64,000 nt of DNA from NCBI GenBank assembly GCA_907163345.1, contig CAJQUN010001198.1, positions 28,622 through 92,621 on the forward strand. Reading direction: 5' to 3'. The notes under the pieces were generated by a model. That model did not search any database and was not told the origin of the DNA. It worked only from the letters and a program-made list of their open reading frames with translations. Each line of letters starts with the position of its first letter. Position 1 is the stretch's first letter. Position numbers and translations under genes: made by a program. Positions 11,438 through 23,451 of the stretch are shown piece after piece. This DNA is from Haberlea rhodopensis. Lineage: Eukaryota; Streptophyta; Magnoliopsida; Lamiales; Gesneriaceae.

Positions 11438-12463
11438 TCAGAAGCAACCATCAAAGAGCGGCTGCCGCCCATAGTAAGTATCGTATGATACCACTAATGG
11501 GTCTTCATTCAGTATGCCCTCAAGATTGGCAAGATTGTAACAATGTAAGCTCGTCGCTCCAACAACATTCTTGAATTGGTAGGCATGGGAGAAGGATTCT
11601 CGACTTGGCTTCATATGGAGGATGTAGTGTGGTGAAGTTGGCATCGACCGAAAATATGGATCCACATATGGCATAGAACATGTCTCCATCGATGGGCTCA
11701 AATCAGAATCTTCGCAAGTCTCTTCCTTCTCCAACATCACACTCGATTCATCTTCATATGGGAACTCCTCGGATGACATCTCTGAAGTATGCTCAATCTC
11801 TTGAAGAGGCTCAAGTTCCTTTGAATCTTCCACACTAGGAGGATCACTCCCCCAAACTTGGTTGGTTGAGTGATCATCTTCATATAACCAAACTCGATTT
11901 GTCTCCTCTTGATTTGTAGCCCTCATATCTTCCTCTTGGTAGCTAGTTGAAATTGTTTCCATGAGGACCACAATTTGCTGCTCCAGGTGACGCATAGAGT
12001 TGGTTTGGCACTCCAAACTATTCTCAGTTGATGCCATGAATCTCAATAAGGTATCCTCTAACTGAGTTGTGACATCTGCAGAACTATCTCTCCTCTCTTC
12101 GTGATGTTCAAATGGTTGTGGGGTATCAATAGGGTAGTGAGGCTTCGATGGGTATTGGTGACTCCAACCTTGTAGTGAAGGATCACAATGCCAGTGATGA
12201 TCGAAGTCCGCCATATCATTGAACAGGTGCAATACACTGTCTTCATCTCTTTCAACCAAAGGACTTCCAGTTGCCAGTGCTCCGCTCAATACCCATTCTC
12301 GTGTCTGTGCATCCAACCCGTTGAAGAAATATTGCAATAGAGTATAGTTCAAAAAGTTGTGATACCGGAATGTGTCTGCCAATTCATTGAATCTTCCCCA
12401 CGCTGCATAAAACAGCTCGGAACGTTGTTGGGCAAAGCTTGTGAAGGCTTGTTGATGTAGCAT
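11438..12463 (-). pseudogene. gag: E2 Gag-like remnant
   Basis: Open frame of about 340 codons. The start is uncertain: an ATG lies at 12463 and the frame stays open a little farther upstream. The N-terminal 60 residues (LFYAAWGRFNEL, LLQYFFNGLD) resemble the retrotransposon Gag core of the Athila/Tat clade. The rest is acidic, rich in E, D and S, and ends near YYGRQPLFDGCF without a zinc knuckle, protease or RT. Its place right after the primer site fits gag. It is shorter than autonomous Gag of this clade, and one extra polypurine-tract copy lies inside the frame at 11846-11859. An element-specific protein of unknown role cannot be excluded. Confidence 0.6.
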
Positions 12464-12591
12464 CTCCAAGTACCTCACAAGACAAACAAAACAAAAACAA
12501 AATAAATATATATAATTTTTTTTTTCAAACTATATAAACAAAAATGGTTAAATTACAGTCAAAGAACCTAGTATGATATTACTAAAGTTAA

Positions 12592-12609
12592 TCCCCGGCA
12601 ACGGCGCCA
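12592..12609 (-). other. E2 primer binding site (tRNA-Asp type)
   Basis: TGGCGCCGTTGCCGGGGA in element sense, a few bases inside the 5' LTR end. From memory it complements the 3' end of plant tRNA-Asp, the primer reported for Athila-type elements. It separates E2 from the initiator-Met-primed E1, E4, E6 and E8. Confidence 0.85.
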
Positions 12610-12615
12610 AAAACT

Positions 12616-14299
12616 TGATCGCTTTTATTTTAAACAATTAATTCCAATCTAGCGATTTTAGACCGCAAGTGCACGGTGTCAAGTTTTAGTATAGATAGGA
12701 AGATACGGATTGTCGAACCCACAAGGACTAACAAGCAAGTACCAAATAAGATGTCTTTTACCTATATTTAACCTACGATAATCAATTAATAATTAAACTA
12801 AACTAAATTAAGCTACTATAATCCAACCAAAATAGTCGACGATCACGAGAAAAATCCAAAAGAAAGTATCAAGACAATTATTCACCTAACCCAACTTTTA
12901 CAATTCTTTTCTTCATACATCTCTAAGGTGACGGGTTTTTCGAATTTATTCAATATACTCTCTCGAGCTATATTAAGTCTAACATCAAATTGCAACTAGT
13001 AACTCTCGTTCACGTAATTAACAATTTAACATTGAATGAGATTTATGAAAACCACTAACTTTAGATTAAACAACCCAAAGCTATCACTCGTGTGTGATTT
13101 TATCTCTCGATCTCAATCTTTAACACACGGCATGAATTCTATATCGTATTATAATTTCATCTCTCGATCTCAATTATAATAAAATATCATTCAAAGGTGA
13201 TCAATCCTTCAAAAGCATTAAAACCAATAACACATGCTCATAGAAGATGTATGAAATCAATGAATCAATAATATTAAAGGAAAACAATGTTTAAGATATT
13301 TCTCAATCATCCAAAACACATAAAATCCAATAATAAATCAAAACAAATAATCGAAAAGTAAAAGCAAACTCCCAAGTCGACTCCGTTCGTTGATTCTTGA
13401 TCCTTCCTCGCTTCTTTCTCGATCGTGCTCTTCGATTATCTTGTTGGCTTGTTCCAATTCCTAGGATGAAGTGGTGATGGTGGATGAAGGTTGAATGGTA
13501 GAAGGATGGAGGTTGGATATGAAGTGAAGGAAAGGGGTGATGGACGTGAATTATATGGAAGGAGGCGTGAGAGTGGGGTTAGTGGAGAGTGATGGAGGTA
13601 TGATTGAATTGAAGGAAAGGGGGGCTGAGATTTGGATGGTGAATGGGTGTATGGAGGTGTGGAGGTTATTCCTAGGGTTTAAAGTATGATTTGGGTTGAA
13701 ATTATGGTGTATAATATATAGGGGAAAGAATTATGGACTTTCCTCTTGCATCCAAACTCTACAAGGAAGGTATTTTAATGAAAATTGCTCGTCCCGATCG
13801 ATCCGAAAGAAGAGCCGATCGATCGAGCCTTCCAGTAAGATTTTCGTGGCTTTTTCTGCCCGTCTCGATCGATCGGAAATTCTGCTCGATCGATCGGAAA
13901 TCACAGTAAGTTTCTTCGCCTCTTTCAGCTTCTGGCGAGTTTCGTATTTTGGCCGTAACTTTCTCATACGAACTCCGAATTTGATGAATCAGCTGTCCAC
14001 GCGAAGATAAGAGAAAGTTCTACAACGTTTATATGGACCACATTTCCACAAGATGGCTCGAACATATAGTAATTTGAGGAGAAATGAGCAACATGTGTCT
14101 TGGATTCTGGTTTCTTCCTCTTTTCTTCAACTTTATTCATTTTTTCATCTTTTTAGCTTGAATTCTTCCCCTTTTATGAATTTCAACATTGATTCCTGAA
14201 ATATAGAAATATATACCATAAAACGTAAAATAATTCAAGAATCAACACGAAAACATATACAAATCATAGCATAAAAATGCGTAATAATCAACCCTATCA
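12616..14299 (-). repeat. E2 5' LTR
   Basis: 1,684 bp, near-identical to 8230-9911, with the palindrome cluster at 13795-13901. Confidence 0.9.
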
Positions 14300-15782
14300 T
14301 TTACATATAGGCGGCATAGGATAACCTCGCTTCAATGGACATGCGGGACTCCCACCCCTCGCCTCTCATTGAGCGGCAAATACCCTTTCCTCGCCCTATA
14401 TGATAACCACGCTCAAATGTGACATGCGGCGCTCCCACCCCTCGCTTCACATTTAGCGGAACCAAACCAAATAGCGGCAAGCATTAAAATCATCAAGGGA
14501 TGACCACGACTCATGGGATGTGCACCAATAATCATATGCATCTATAAACATCATGCATAACATGTATTTGCATCCACAATGCAATACCACATATATACTT
14601 GCATCCACAATGCATAAACAATGAGTATATAAGATACATGTACCGTTGGGGTGCCCGTACGTCCACTACGTACCTTTCCAAAAGTGGAATTGATCTGGCT
14701 TCAGTTCCTCGGTTGCGTTGCTACCTGGGATGGTTCTACACAATCACACAACCCCATATTAGAAGCCAAATAATAGCCAAATACCAAAAATTTGACAAAA
14801 TAAATCATTTCTCAAAAATCCACAGGCGGCGATCGATCGCTTCCCTCAGGCGATCGGTCGCCTCAAAATTCTCACTGCGGCGATCGGTCGCCCCAAACAT
14901 GGCGATCGATCGCCATTCCTTTGATTTGGCTACTGCCTCTCGGCGATCGGTCGCCTCATTTTAGGCGATCGATCGCCTAACCCGCTAAAAGCCTACTGTC
15001 TCTTGGCGATCGGTCGCCTCTTTTCAGGCGATCGATCGCCTCGCACAGACATGCGTTTTTCACCATTTTTGCTCCCAAAATTTCTTCCAATCCATACCAA
15101 CACTTAACCAAACAAACAAACAACATCTAAACAACATAAACCACCAAAATATACTTCAAAACAAGTATAAATCCAACATATAACCAAACCCACAACAACC
15201 CAACAAAAACCCATTTTAAAACCATCCAAAATCATACTAAACTCAAACCAAACCTTACAAAATTAACCATGAGGTATCCATACCTCTTGGGTACCTCAAA
15301 TCACCCAACAATCTCCACAAAACAAGATTTTGCAAGGACTTCTCTTCTCCCCAAAGCTCAAGCTCGAAAATGAAGGAAGAAGGGTTTGTGGATTTGATTT
15401 TGGTAAAGTGTGGGTGTTGGTAAAGGTGGGGGTTATAAGGGTATAAAAGGGGATTGGGTTTAATTAAAAAAATGCAATCCACAACCCATGGTGTATAAAA
15501 CACCCCAACATGATATTTTCCAAAGCATTATACCAAATGCACCAAAATATCAATTAAACACATGATTTCTAATTAATTGCTAACCAAGGCAAATAAATCA
15601 TGCTTCCAACCATAATTCCCAACATGCTCAACATGCACCCTGAAATGCTATCCCGGGTCACTCTAACATGTGACTAAGCATTTCCACATAATAATTCCAA
15701 CACATAATTAATTACCACATACTTAATCATATAAACACAATTAATGCACCAAATTGCAATTAATCATTTCGGGGATATCACA
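14300..15782 (-). repeat. E1 5' LTR, outer part
   Basis: Starts with the second TTTAC (14300-14304) and continues the LTR left at 8229, ending GATATCACA. Followed by the second AATTT (15783-15787). Includes the palindrome cluster (14826-15042) and the 16-nt inverted repeat (15271-15286). Confidence 0.93.
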
Positions 15783-18700
15783 AATTTCACTGTTACACAC
15801 GTTTTTTTTATTTTTTTTGATAAATTTCAATTTCGTGCGAATATTCGATTATGTGTCTTGAATACATCATTTTCTTGGTTGGAAGAAGTTTTTGAGTAAT
15901 TTTCACAGCTGTTGACATTTTTTATTTTTTGACAAATTTCGACTTTTTGTGAATATTCAAGTATATGTCTTCGTAAACCAATACAATTTTGTGGAATTTT
16001 AAAACCTAGTCATGATATATAATTTTCTTTGTTGGAAGAAGGTTTTGATAAATTTTCACAAATTCATAAGTTTTTTGATTTTTTGATAAATAGCTGTTGA
16101 ATATATCATTTTCTTGGTTCGAAGAAGTTTTTGAGTAGTTTTCACAGTTAATGACGTTTTTATTTTATGATAAATTTTGATTTTATGCGAATATTCGAGT
16201 ATATGTCTTCGTAAACCAATTCAATTTGTGGAGTTATACATCAAGTCTTGAGTACATTTTCTTTGTTGAATGAATGTTTTGAGAAATTTTTACAAATTAC
16301 ATATGTTTTTTTAATTTTTTTGATAAATTTTGATAACGAGCGAATATTCGACAATGTGTCATGGATAGATCGTTTTATTTGTTGGAAGAATTTTTGAGCA
16401 ATTTTCCCCGTTACGGAAGTTTTTTTTTTTGATAAATTTTGATTTTGTGCTAATATTTGAATATGTTTCCTGAATACATCATTTTCTTGGTTGGCAGAAG
16501 TTTTTGAGAAATTTCAGAGTTACAGACATTTTTTATTTTTTGATAAATTTTGATTTTGTGCAAATATTCGAGTATATGTGTTCGTAAACCAATTTTGGAA
16601 TATAACATCTACATCATTTTCTTTGTTGGAAGAATGTTTTGGGAAATTTTTATAAATTACATAAGTTTTTTGATTTTTTGATATATTTCGATTACGTGCG
16701 AATATTTGAATAGGTGTAATGAATACATTATTTGTTGGTTGGAAGAAGTTTGGTGAGCAATTTTCACAGTTACGGAAATTTTTTTTGATAAATTTTGATT
16801 TCATGCGAATATTTGAATACGTTTCATGAATACATCATTTCTTGGTTGGAAGAAGTGTTTGAGCAATTTTCATAGTTACGGGTGTTTTTTTAAATTTCAA
16901 TTATGTACTAATATTCGAGTATGTATCTTGAATACATCATTTTCTTGGTTGGAATAAGTTTTGGAGTAATTTCAGTTACGTAAGTCTTTTATTTTCTGAC
17001 AATTTTTGATTTTGTCCAAAAATATTCGGGTATGTAAACCAATTCAATTTGTTTAAATTTAACACCAAGTCATGAGTACATCATTTTCTTGGTTGGAAGA
17101 AGGTTTTGGAAAATGTTCACAATATTCGAGTATGCGTCTTGAACACATCATTTTCACAGTTACGGACGTTTTTTTTATTTTTCTATCAAATTCGATTTGG
17201 TCTGAATATTCGAGTATGTGTCTTGAATACATCATTTTCTTGGTTGGAAAAATGTTTTTAGCCATTTTCACAGTTACGAACGTTTTTTTATTGTTTCATA
17301 AATTTCGATTTTGTGCAAATATTAGAGTATATGTCTTCGTAAACAAATTCAATTTGTGGAATTATAACATCAAGTCATGAGTACATCATTTTCTTTGTTG
17401 AAAGAAGGTTTTGAGAAATTTTCAGAAATTAGATATGTTTTCTGATTTTTGATAAATTTTCACAAATTAGATATGTTTTCTGATTTTTTGATAAATTTTC
17501 ACAAATTAGATTTTTTTCTGATTTTTTGATAAATTTTGATTACTTGCTAATATTCTAGTATGTGTCTTTAATACATCATTTTTCATGGTTGGAAGAAGTT
17601 TTGAGAAATTTTAACAGTTACGGGCGTTTTTTTTTTAATAAATTCGATTTCGTGCAAATATTCGTGTATATGTCTTGAATACGTCATTTTCTTGGTTAGA
17701 AGAAATTTTTTAGCCATTTTCACCGTAACAAACATTTTTTTATTTTTTGATAAATTTCGATTTTGTGCAAATATTCGAGTATAAGTCTTCGTAAACCAAT
17801 TCAATTTGTGGAGTTATAACATCAAGTCTTGAGTACATTTTCTTTGTTGAACGAAGGTTTTGAGAAATTTTTACAAATTACATAAGTTTTTTGATGTTTT
17901 GATAAATTTCGATTACGTGAGAATATTCGAGTATGTGTCTTGAATATATCATTTTCTCGGTTTGAAGAAGTTTTTGAGTAATTTTCGCAGTTAAGGACGT
18001 TTTTTAATTTTTTGATAAATTTTGATTTTGTGCGAATATTCGAGTATATGTTTTCGTAAACCAATTCAATCTGTGGGATTTTAATATAAAGTGTTGAGTA
18101 CATCATTTTCTTGGTTGGAAGAAGTTTTTGAGAAATTTCATAGTTGCGGAAATTTTTTTATCTTTTGATAAATTTCAGGTTCATGCAAATATTTGAATAT
18201 GTTTATGAATACAATTTTCATGGTTGGAAGAAGCTTTTGAGCAATTTTTATAGTTACAGATGTTTTTTATTTTTTGATTTCCTGCGAATATTCGAGTTAT
18301 ATGTCTTCATAAACCAATTCAATTTGTGGAATTTTCACATCAAGTCATGAGTATATCATTTTCTTGGATGGAAGAAGGTTTTGAGAAATTTTCACAAAAT
18401 TCATAAGTTTTCTTATTTTTTGATAAATTTTGATTTCGTGCAAATATTCGAGTATGTCTCTTGAATATATCATTTTCTTGGTTGGAAGAAGTTTTTGAGT
18501 ATTTTTCGTAGTTAATGACGTTTTTTTTTATTTTTTGATAAATTTCGATTTATTGCGAATATTCGAGTATATGTCTTCGTAAACTAATTAAATTTGTGAA
18601 ATTTTAACATCAATTCTTTACATCAATTTCTTGGTTGGAAGAAGTTTTTGAGAAATTTTCACAGTTACAGAAGTTTTTTTATTTTTTGATAAATTTCGAG

Positions 18701-19905
18701 TTCGTACAAATATTTGAATATGTTTAAATATACATATTTTCCTTTGTTGGAAGAAGTTTTTGAGCAATTTCATAGTTACATATGTTTTTTTATTTTTCGA
18801 TTTCATGCGAAATTCGAGTATACGTCTCTGTAAACCAATTCAATTTGTGATATTTTAAAACCAAGTCATGAGTATATCATTTTCTCTATTGGAAGAAGGT
18901 TTTGAGAATTTTTCCCAAAATTCATAAGTTTTTTGATTTTTTGATAAATTTGGATTTCGTTGTAATATTCGAGTATGTCTGTTGAATATATCGTTTTTTG
19001 GTTGGAAGAAGTTTTTGAGTAAGTTTCACAGCTAAGGACATTTTTTATTTCATGATAAATTTCGATTTTGTGCAAATATTCGAGTATATGTCTTCGTAAA
19101 CCAATTCAATTCGTGGAATTTTATCATCAAGTCTGGAGTACATTATTTACTCGGTTGGAAGATGGTTGAAAATTTTCACAAGTTACATATGTTTTTTGAT
19201 TTTTTGATAAATTTTGATTACGTGCGAGAATTCGAGAATGTGTCATGAATACATCATTTTATCTGTTGGAAGAATTTTTGAGCAATTTTCACAGTTACGG
19301 AAGTTTTTTTATTTTTTGATAAATTTCGATTTTGTGCGAATATTTGAATACGTTTCATGAATACATCATTTAATTTGTTGGAAGAAGGTTTTGAGAAATT
19401 TTCACGAATTACATAAGTTTTTTGGTTTTTTGATAAATTTCGATTACGTGCGAATATTTGAATATGTGTCATGAATACATATTTTTTTGGTTGGAAGAAG
19501 TTTTGTGAGCAATTTTCACAGTTACGGATGTTTTTTTATTTTCATTTTCGTACTAATATTCGAGTATGTATCTTGAATACATCATTTTCTTGGTTTGAAG
19601 TAGTTTTTGAGTAATTTCAGTTACGAAAGTTTTTTATTTTTTGACAAATTTTGATTTTGTGCAAATATTCGGGTATGTAAACCAATTCAATTTGTGTAAT
19701 TTTAACATCAAGTCATGAGTACATCATTTTCTTGGTTGGAAGAAGGTTTTGAGAAATGTCACAATATTCGAGTATGTGTCTTGAATACATCATTTTCATA
19801 GTTGGAAGAGGTTTTGAGAAATTTTCACAGTTACGGGTGTTTTTTTTTATATGAAATTTGATTTGTTGTGAATATTCAAGTATGTGTCTTGAATACATCA
19901 TTTAC
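15783..19905. repeat. AT-rich dimeric satellite, copy 1
   Basis: About 4.1 kb of the same array as 1-805, with short (about 112 bp) and long (about 150 bp) monomers mixed. Begins with the E1 target duplication and ends near CATCATTTACTG, before the pararetroviral leader. Many open frames of 60-100 codons on both strands are repeat artefacts (recurring KNQKTY- and LLPTKK-like stretches). Confidence 0.88.
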
Positions 19906-20099
19906 TGTAAGTTTCTTTTAGATTTATTTCAAGATTTATGTCTGTAGTTTGTGTTGTGAACGTTCATACTGCCTAGGTGTTTGTATTTGCGTTGGTCAGC
20001 CTTGAAATCCGTTGGTCATCCTTGAAAGCTGAATAGCTGGCGTTAGGTGGTCCCGCTATAAACATTTAACCCAGTAGAAAACAGGATTGAGATAAAATT
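19906..20099 (+). other. Putative pararetroviral leader before the movement protein
   Basis: About 190 bp, not satellite-like, between the array and the movement-protein ATG. It has a TATA-like GCTATAAAC around 20055-20063 and two near repeats of GTTGGTCA-CCTTGAAA. It may be the viral intergenic region or simply a junction; no tRNA primer site is seen. Repeated at about 31429-31622. Confidence 0.4.
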
Positions 20100-21260
20100 A
20101 TGGAAAGATTTTCAAGATCTATGTCGAGGAGATCTTTTAATGAAGCTATTAGTAGTAGTATATATAATAGTAGAAATAACAAAGAAATAATTATAAATGA
20201 AAATTTTGAAAAAAGTTTAAATAATTGGTCTATTCCTACTTCTTCTTCATCTAGTATATATAGATCTAAATGTAGTTTTAATTTTAATTGTGATTATGTT
20301 ATTAAAACAGCTGAAGATGCTATTCCTTTATCAGAAGGATTTAGTAGCTCCAATATTTTAAATGAAAGGTTGTTAAATCAACACCTCCAAAATTATAAAT
20401 TCCTTCACTTAGGAATGGTTCAAGTTGCTTTAAAACCTGCAACTAGATTAGGTCTCAATACTTCGATTCTCTTAAGTGTTAGAGATAAAAGACACAATAA
20501 GTTTCATGATTCCTTATTAAGAATAATTGAATCTAGTTTATGTGATGGTCCGATTCACTTTTCATGTTATCCAAATTTTACTTTGTCATTAAATGACCCA
20601 ACAATTATGTATGCTTTAACACTAGATATTAAATCAGAAGGATTTGATATGATGCAAGGTGCAACAAATGTAATTCTAATTTATAGAATTCATTATAAAG
20701 TTATGAACACAACTTTCCCAAGAATTAGGAATATTCCTAATTTACCTAAAGGAGAAACAACTTTATTTTTAACAAATATTGCTAAAAGCAATATGGTTAT
20801 TCCAAAAACAATCTCTTGGAATCAGGTTAAGTTACCTGAGACATGGGTTTTAGAAAAAGCTTCGGAACCAAAGAAAAAAGAAAATTCGGTTTTCGAAGAA
20901 ATTCTAGAATACCCAGACGGAGATGTGGAAATAAGATTTTTAAAAGATAGAGTTACTCGCTTAAGTATAAGTTCTTCAAATCACTTAAGCTTAGGAAGTA
21001 TTTCTAATAGAAGAAATTTTGAGTTAGAACCTACAATAATAGGTCTTAAAATTAATGATGAAGGAGTTAGTCAACCAACATATAAAGTTCGAATTCCTTC
21101 AACAATTAATCCTAACTCACCAACAGCTTCCGATATGGGTTATGATCCCGATCCAAGTGTTTATAATATAAGCGCTTTAACAAAAGATTTAGATTTTCCT
21201 TTTGACGGAGAAGTTAAAGAATCATTTTATTCTTTAGATAATTATCCCAAGCGAAAATGA
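20100..21260 (+). CDS. MP: Endogenous pararetrovirus movement protein, uninterrupted ORF
   Basis: 386 codons from ATG to TGA. The central part (about residues 95-250) has the pattern of the 30K movement-protein superfamily of Caulimoviridae: hydrophobic strands with LLSVRDKRH, CDGPIHFSCYP, LNDPTIMYAL and ILIYRIHYKV. The N-terminal 80 residues are rich in S and N, and the C-terminal 130 are acidic and polar. Such proteins enlarge plasmodesmata so virus can pass between cells. It is the only intact viral frame here; neighbouring coat-protein and pol frames are broken. Its duplicate at 31623 carries a one-base insertion. Old integrated sequence; expression unknown. Genus within the family is not decided. 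Confidence 0.8.
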   Translation: MERFSRSMSRRSFNEAISSSIYNSRNNKEIIINENFEKSLNNWSIPTSSSSSIYRSKCSFNFNCDYVIKTAEDAIPLSEGFSSSNILNERLLNQHLQNYKFLHLGMVQVALKPATRLGLNTSILLSVRDKRHNKFHDSLLRIIESSLCDGPIHFSCYPNFTLSLNDPTIMYALTLDIKSEGFDMMQGATNVILIYRIHYKVMNTTFPRIRNIPNLPKGETTLFLTNIAKSNMVIPKTISWNQVKLPETWVLEKASEPKKKENSVFEEILEYPDGDVEIRFLKDRVTRLSISSSNHLSLGSISNRRNFELEPTIIGLKINDEGVSQPTYKVRIPSTINPNSPTASDMGYDPDPSVYNISALTKDLDFPFDGEVKESFYSLDNYPKRK

Positions 21261-21492
21261 TTTTTCTTAAAAGAATAAAAATCACAATTAATGTGGTTTA
21301 AAAAATATAAATATTTTTTACAAAAAGGTAGACTTCTCTCATTTTATTGAAAGAATCTATAAACTCCAAATGAAAAAATTTCCTAATTTTGAAACTTAAT
21401 TATCACCCGTAGATTCTATTTATCAAGATTTTATATCAAAGAATGGGAACGGTGATACGAAGCATCCTGAACAAAATCTTACAATCAAGATT

Positions 21493-22673
21493 ATGGACAA
21501 AGAAATTATGGCTTCGCCATATAAAAAGACTTCTAATGTAGAAGTTATTGCTGAACAAAATAATTTTATCAATTTAGCCCTAAAAGCAATTGGAAAACAG
21601 CTAACTAGGGTTGAACAGAAGATTTCTAATAAAGAGATTGTTCAAGATAGTTTTACAGAGGATAAAATTCTTTTTAAAACTAGAAATGAAAAACCTGATC
21701 TTAAAACAGGAATTAGTTCAGACATAATGGAAGAACTAGTCAAAAGATTACAAAAAGTTGGAATTAGTGAAAAGTCTACTGCTCCTTTGAAAAGAGAAGT
21801 AGAGACAGAGATAGAAAGCACTAAGAAGATAACAGTTCCTCACCTGAAGATCAAAATAATTTTGATGAAAACATTACCGACTTAGAGACAAAGCTCTTAA
21901 AAGAACAAGAGGTTGAAAATCAACCAAGTAATCAAGTAAATAAAATTACTTCTTTCAAACAAGAACTTCCTTTAAAAAGTAACGTTCCACAGTATGGCTG
22001 AATATCAAGTTAGAACCATATTACAATATATGGCTATGTTTGCTACAACAGCTAGAATTAAGGGTACAACTGATAGAGAAATTTCCTTAACAATAACTGC
22101 TGGATTTACTGGCCAACCAAAAGGTTGGTGGGATTTCAGTCTCTCTGAAGAGGCTATAACACAAATTATTAATTCTGTAAAAACAGAACTCAATAATAAT
22201 ATTCATACCCAATTCGCCAACAGAGTATATGCTCTAATTTACACCATGGCAAAACATTTTTTAGGAAAGACTGTTCACAACTTGAAAATACTCAAGAACA
22301 ATTAATCCGTTTAAAGTGTCCGACTTTGTCACATTTTAAATGGTACAAAGCTGTTTTCTTCTCCAAAATCTTTACAAGAGAAGATTGTAATCTTAACTTC
22401 TGGAAAGAAAAATTCTTATCTGGATTACCTTATTTATTCTCCGAAAGATTAAAGGAAAGATTAAAAGGAGAAAACATGGGAAATATTCCATGGGAACAAT
22501 ATACTTATGGAGTTCTTACTTCATAAGTAATAAGAAGGAATCTCTTTCTGTAATGAATTAAGACTTCATAAACAGATTAAAAGAGAAAAATCTTCAGGCA
22601 AAAGAGACTTAGGAGATTTTTGTGAACAAATTGGTTTCACACCTCTAAACGAAAAAATTGACGAAAACATTCT
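21493..22673 (+). pseudogene. CP: Endogenous pararetrovirus coat-protein region, frameshifted
   Basis: The first 130-codon frame (21493-21885) is charged and helix-rich, like the N-terminal part of caulimovirid capsid precursors. The sense continues in another frame to a stop just after 21994. The capsid core (21994-22305) holds the family-typical stretch GFTGQPKGWWDF near residue 37, then shifts again into 22326-22526 and beyond. At least three frame changes are visible, so no capsid protein can be made. The region stops at 22673 where the E4 LTR begins; the C-terminal part with the zinc knuckle survives only after copy 2 (36252-36441). The closest genus cannot be given. Confidence 0.75.
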
Positions 22674-23451
22674 TGATACGACCCTCGAGATTCAATGACA
22701 CACGAGAATAGTATTTCAAACTCTTGTTTTGCCAAGGACTTAAAAATCAAGCAAAAGACTCGGAATTCACAAATAAAAACGATTTATTGATCCAACACAA
22801 AACGACTCAACTAACAAAATGAACCCCTACCGGTTGTTTATCCAAGCAAGAACCTCGGTATATGATTCGAACCTCGACCCGTTGTCTACAATTGAGACAA
22901 GAACCTTGGTATGTAAAATCGCTCCTCGACCCATCGCTTAACACGAAGCAAGAAACAATGGTTTCAACAAGCACCTTGACCCACTACTTAGGAAAGTAGG
23001 AACCTCGATATCAACATGACGCACCTCGACCCACTACTTAGAAAAGTAGGAACCTTGATATCAAATGACGAACGCCACAAGGAATACTCCTTGATAAGTT
23101 CCAAGAATGGGATCACTTGGATCCATGAGAGAAAACTCTCCACAAGGCAAAGAACCACGTTTTTTTGGATGAATGTTGTTGTATATCCATTAAAATGATT
23201 GAATACAAATATTTATAGGACTCATTGACTTTCCATGACCAAATGTGCTCATAACAAGCTCAATACAATCTTTTTCTTAGCCCATCTAGACATAATTCGA
23301 AAATAACATTAACAACTTAAATAAAAGTCTACTAATATCTTATTGATTTCAAACTAGCCCAATCACTAAATATGAATACAATGATGTTCCATAACATTAT
23401 GTAGAATCAATGCTCTTGATTTTGGACTTGTATGTCTATTTGAAGCTCTTC
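22674..23451 (-). repeat. E4 LTR, truncated by the duplication junction
   Basis: Starts TGATACGACCC in the coat-protein region and matches 34200-34978. The last 12 bases of the LTR are missing, and the sequence passes at CTCTTC (23446-23451) into E1 pol. Includes repeated CCTCGACCC...AAGNAAGAACCTCG blocks of roughly 50 bp. Confidence 0.85.
23446..23451. other. Duplication junction, 6-bp microhomology
   Basis: CTCTTC occurs at the E1 donor point (5850-5855), at the E4 donor point (34973-34978) and once at this junction. The left side matches E4 and the right side matches E1, which defines a head-to-tail duplication. Confidence 0.88.

Larger units (their letters stand above)
8230..14299 (-). 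mobile_element. E2: non-autonomous Athila/Tat-like LTR element
   Basis: 6,070 bp with LTRs at 8230-9911 and 12616-14299, a TTTAC target duplication (8225-8229 and 14300-14304), a polypurine tract at 9912-9925 and a primer site at 12592-12609, so it reads on the minus strand. The 2.7-kb interior holds one gag-like frame and no protease, RT or integrase, so mobility must have relied on enzymes from elsewhere. The two LTRs differ at only a few positions by eye. The matching site in the duplicate (25821-25825) is empty, so E2 arrived after the tandem duplication. Confidence 0.9.
806..15782 (-). mobile_element. E1: Ty3/gypsy Tekay-like chromovirus with nested E2
   Basis: Complete LTR retrotransposon read on the minus strand: 5' LTR (15782 down to 7652, interrupted by E2), initiator-Met primer site, gag-protease-RT-RNase H-integrase-chromodomain, polypurine tract, 3' LTR (2857-806). 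Termini are TG...CA with a 5-bp target duplication. About 13 differences were counted by eye between the two roughly 2,050-bp LTRs, so the insertion is young. The polyprotein is broken by one frameshift, one nonsense codon and a C-terminal frameshift. Its gag half and 5' LTR are repeated at 23452-27303 by the tandem duplication. Confidence 0.95.
5850..23445. repeat. Tandem duplication, copy 1 (with E2)
   Basis: Runs from CTCTTC in E1 pol to just before the CTCTTC at 23446. Without E2 and its extra TTTAC it is 11,521 bp, against 11,527 bp for copy 2. It contains E1 gag to 5' LTR, the satellite, the movement protein, the coat-protein region and most of one E4 LTR. Confidence 0.9.

Noticed and set aside
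15783..19901. Many 60-100 codon frames on the minus strand with KNQKTY and LLPTKK motifs
   Set aside because: Translated satellite monomers; frames break at random between units.
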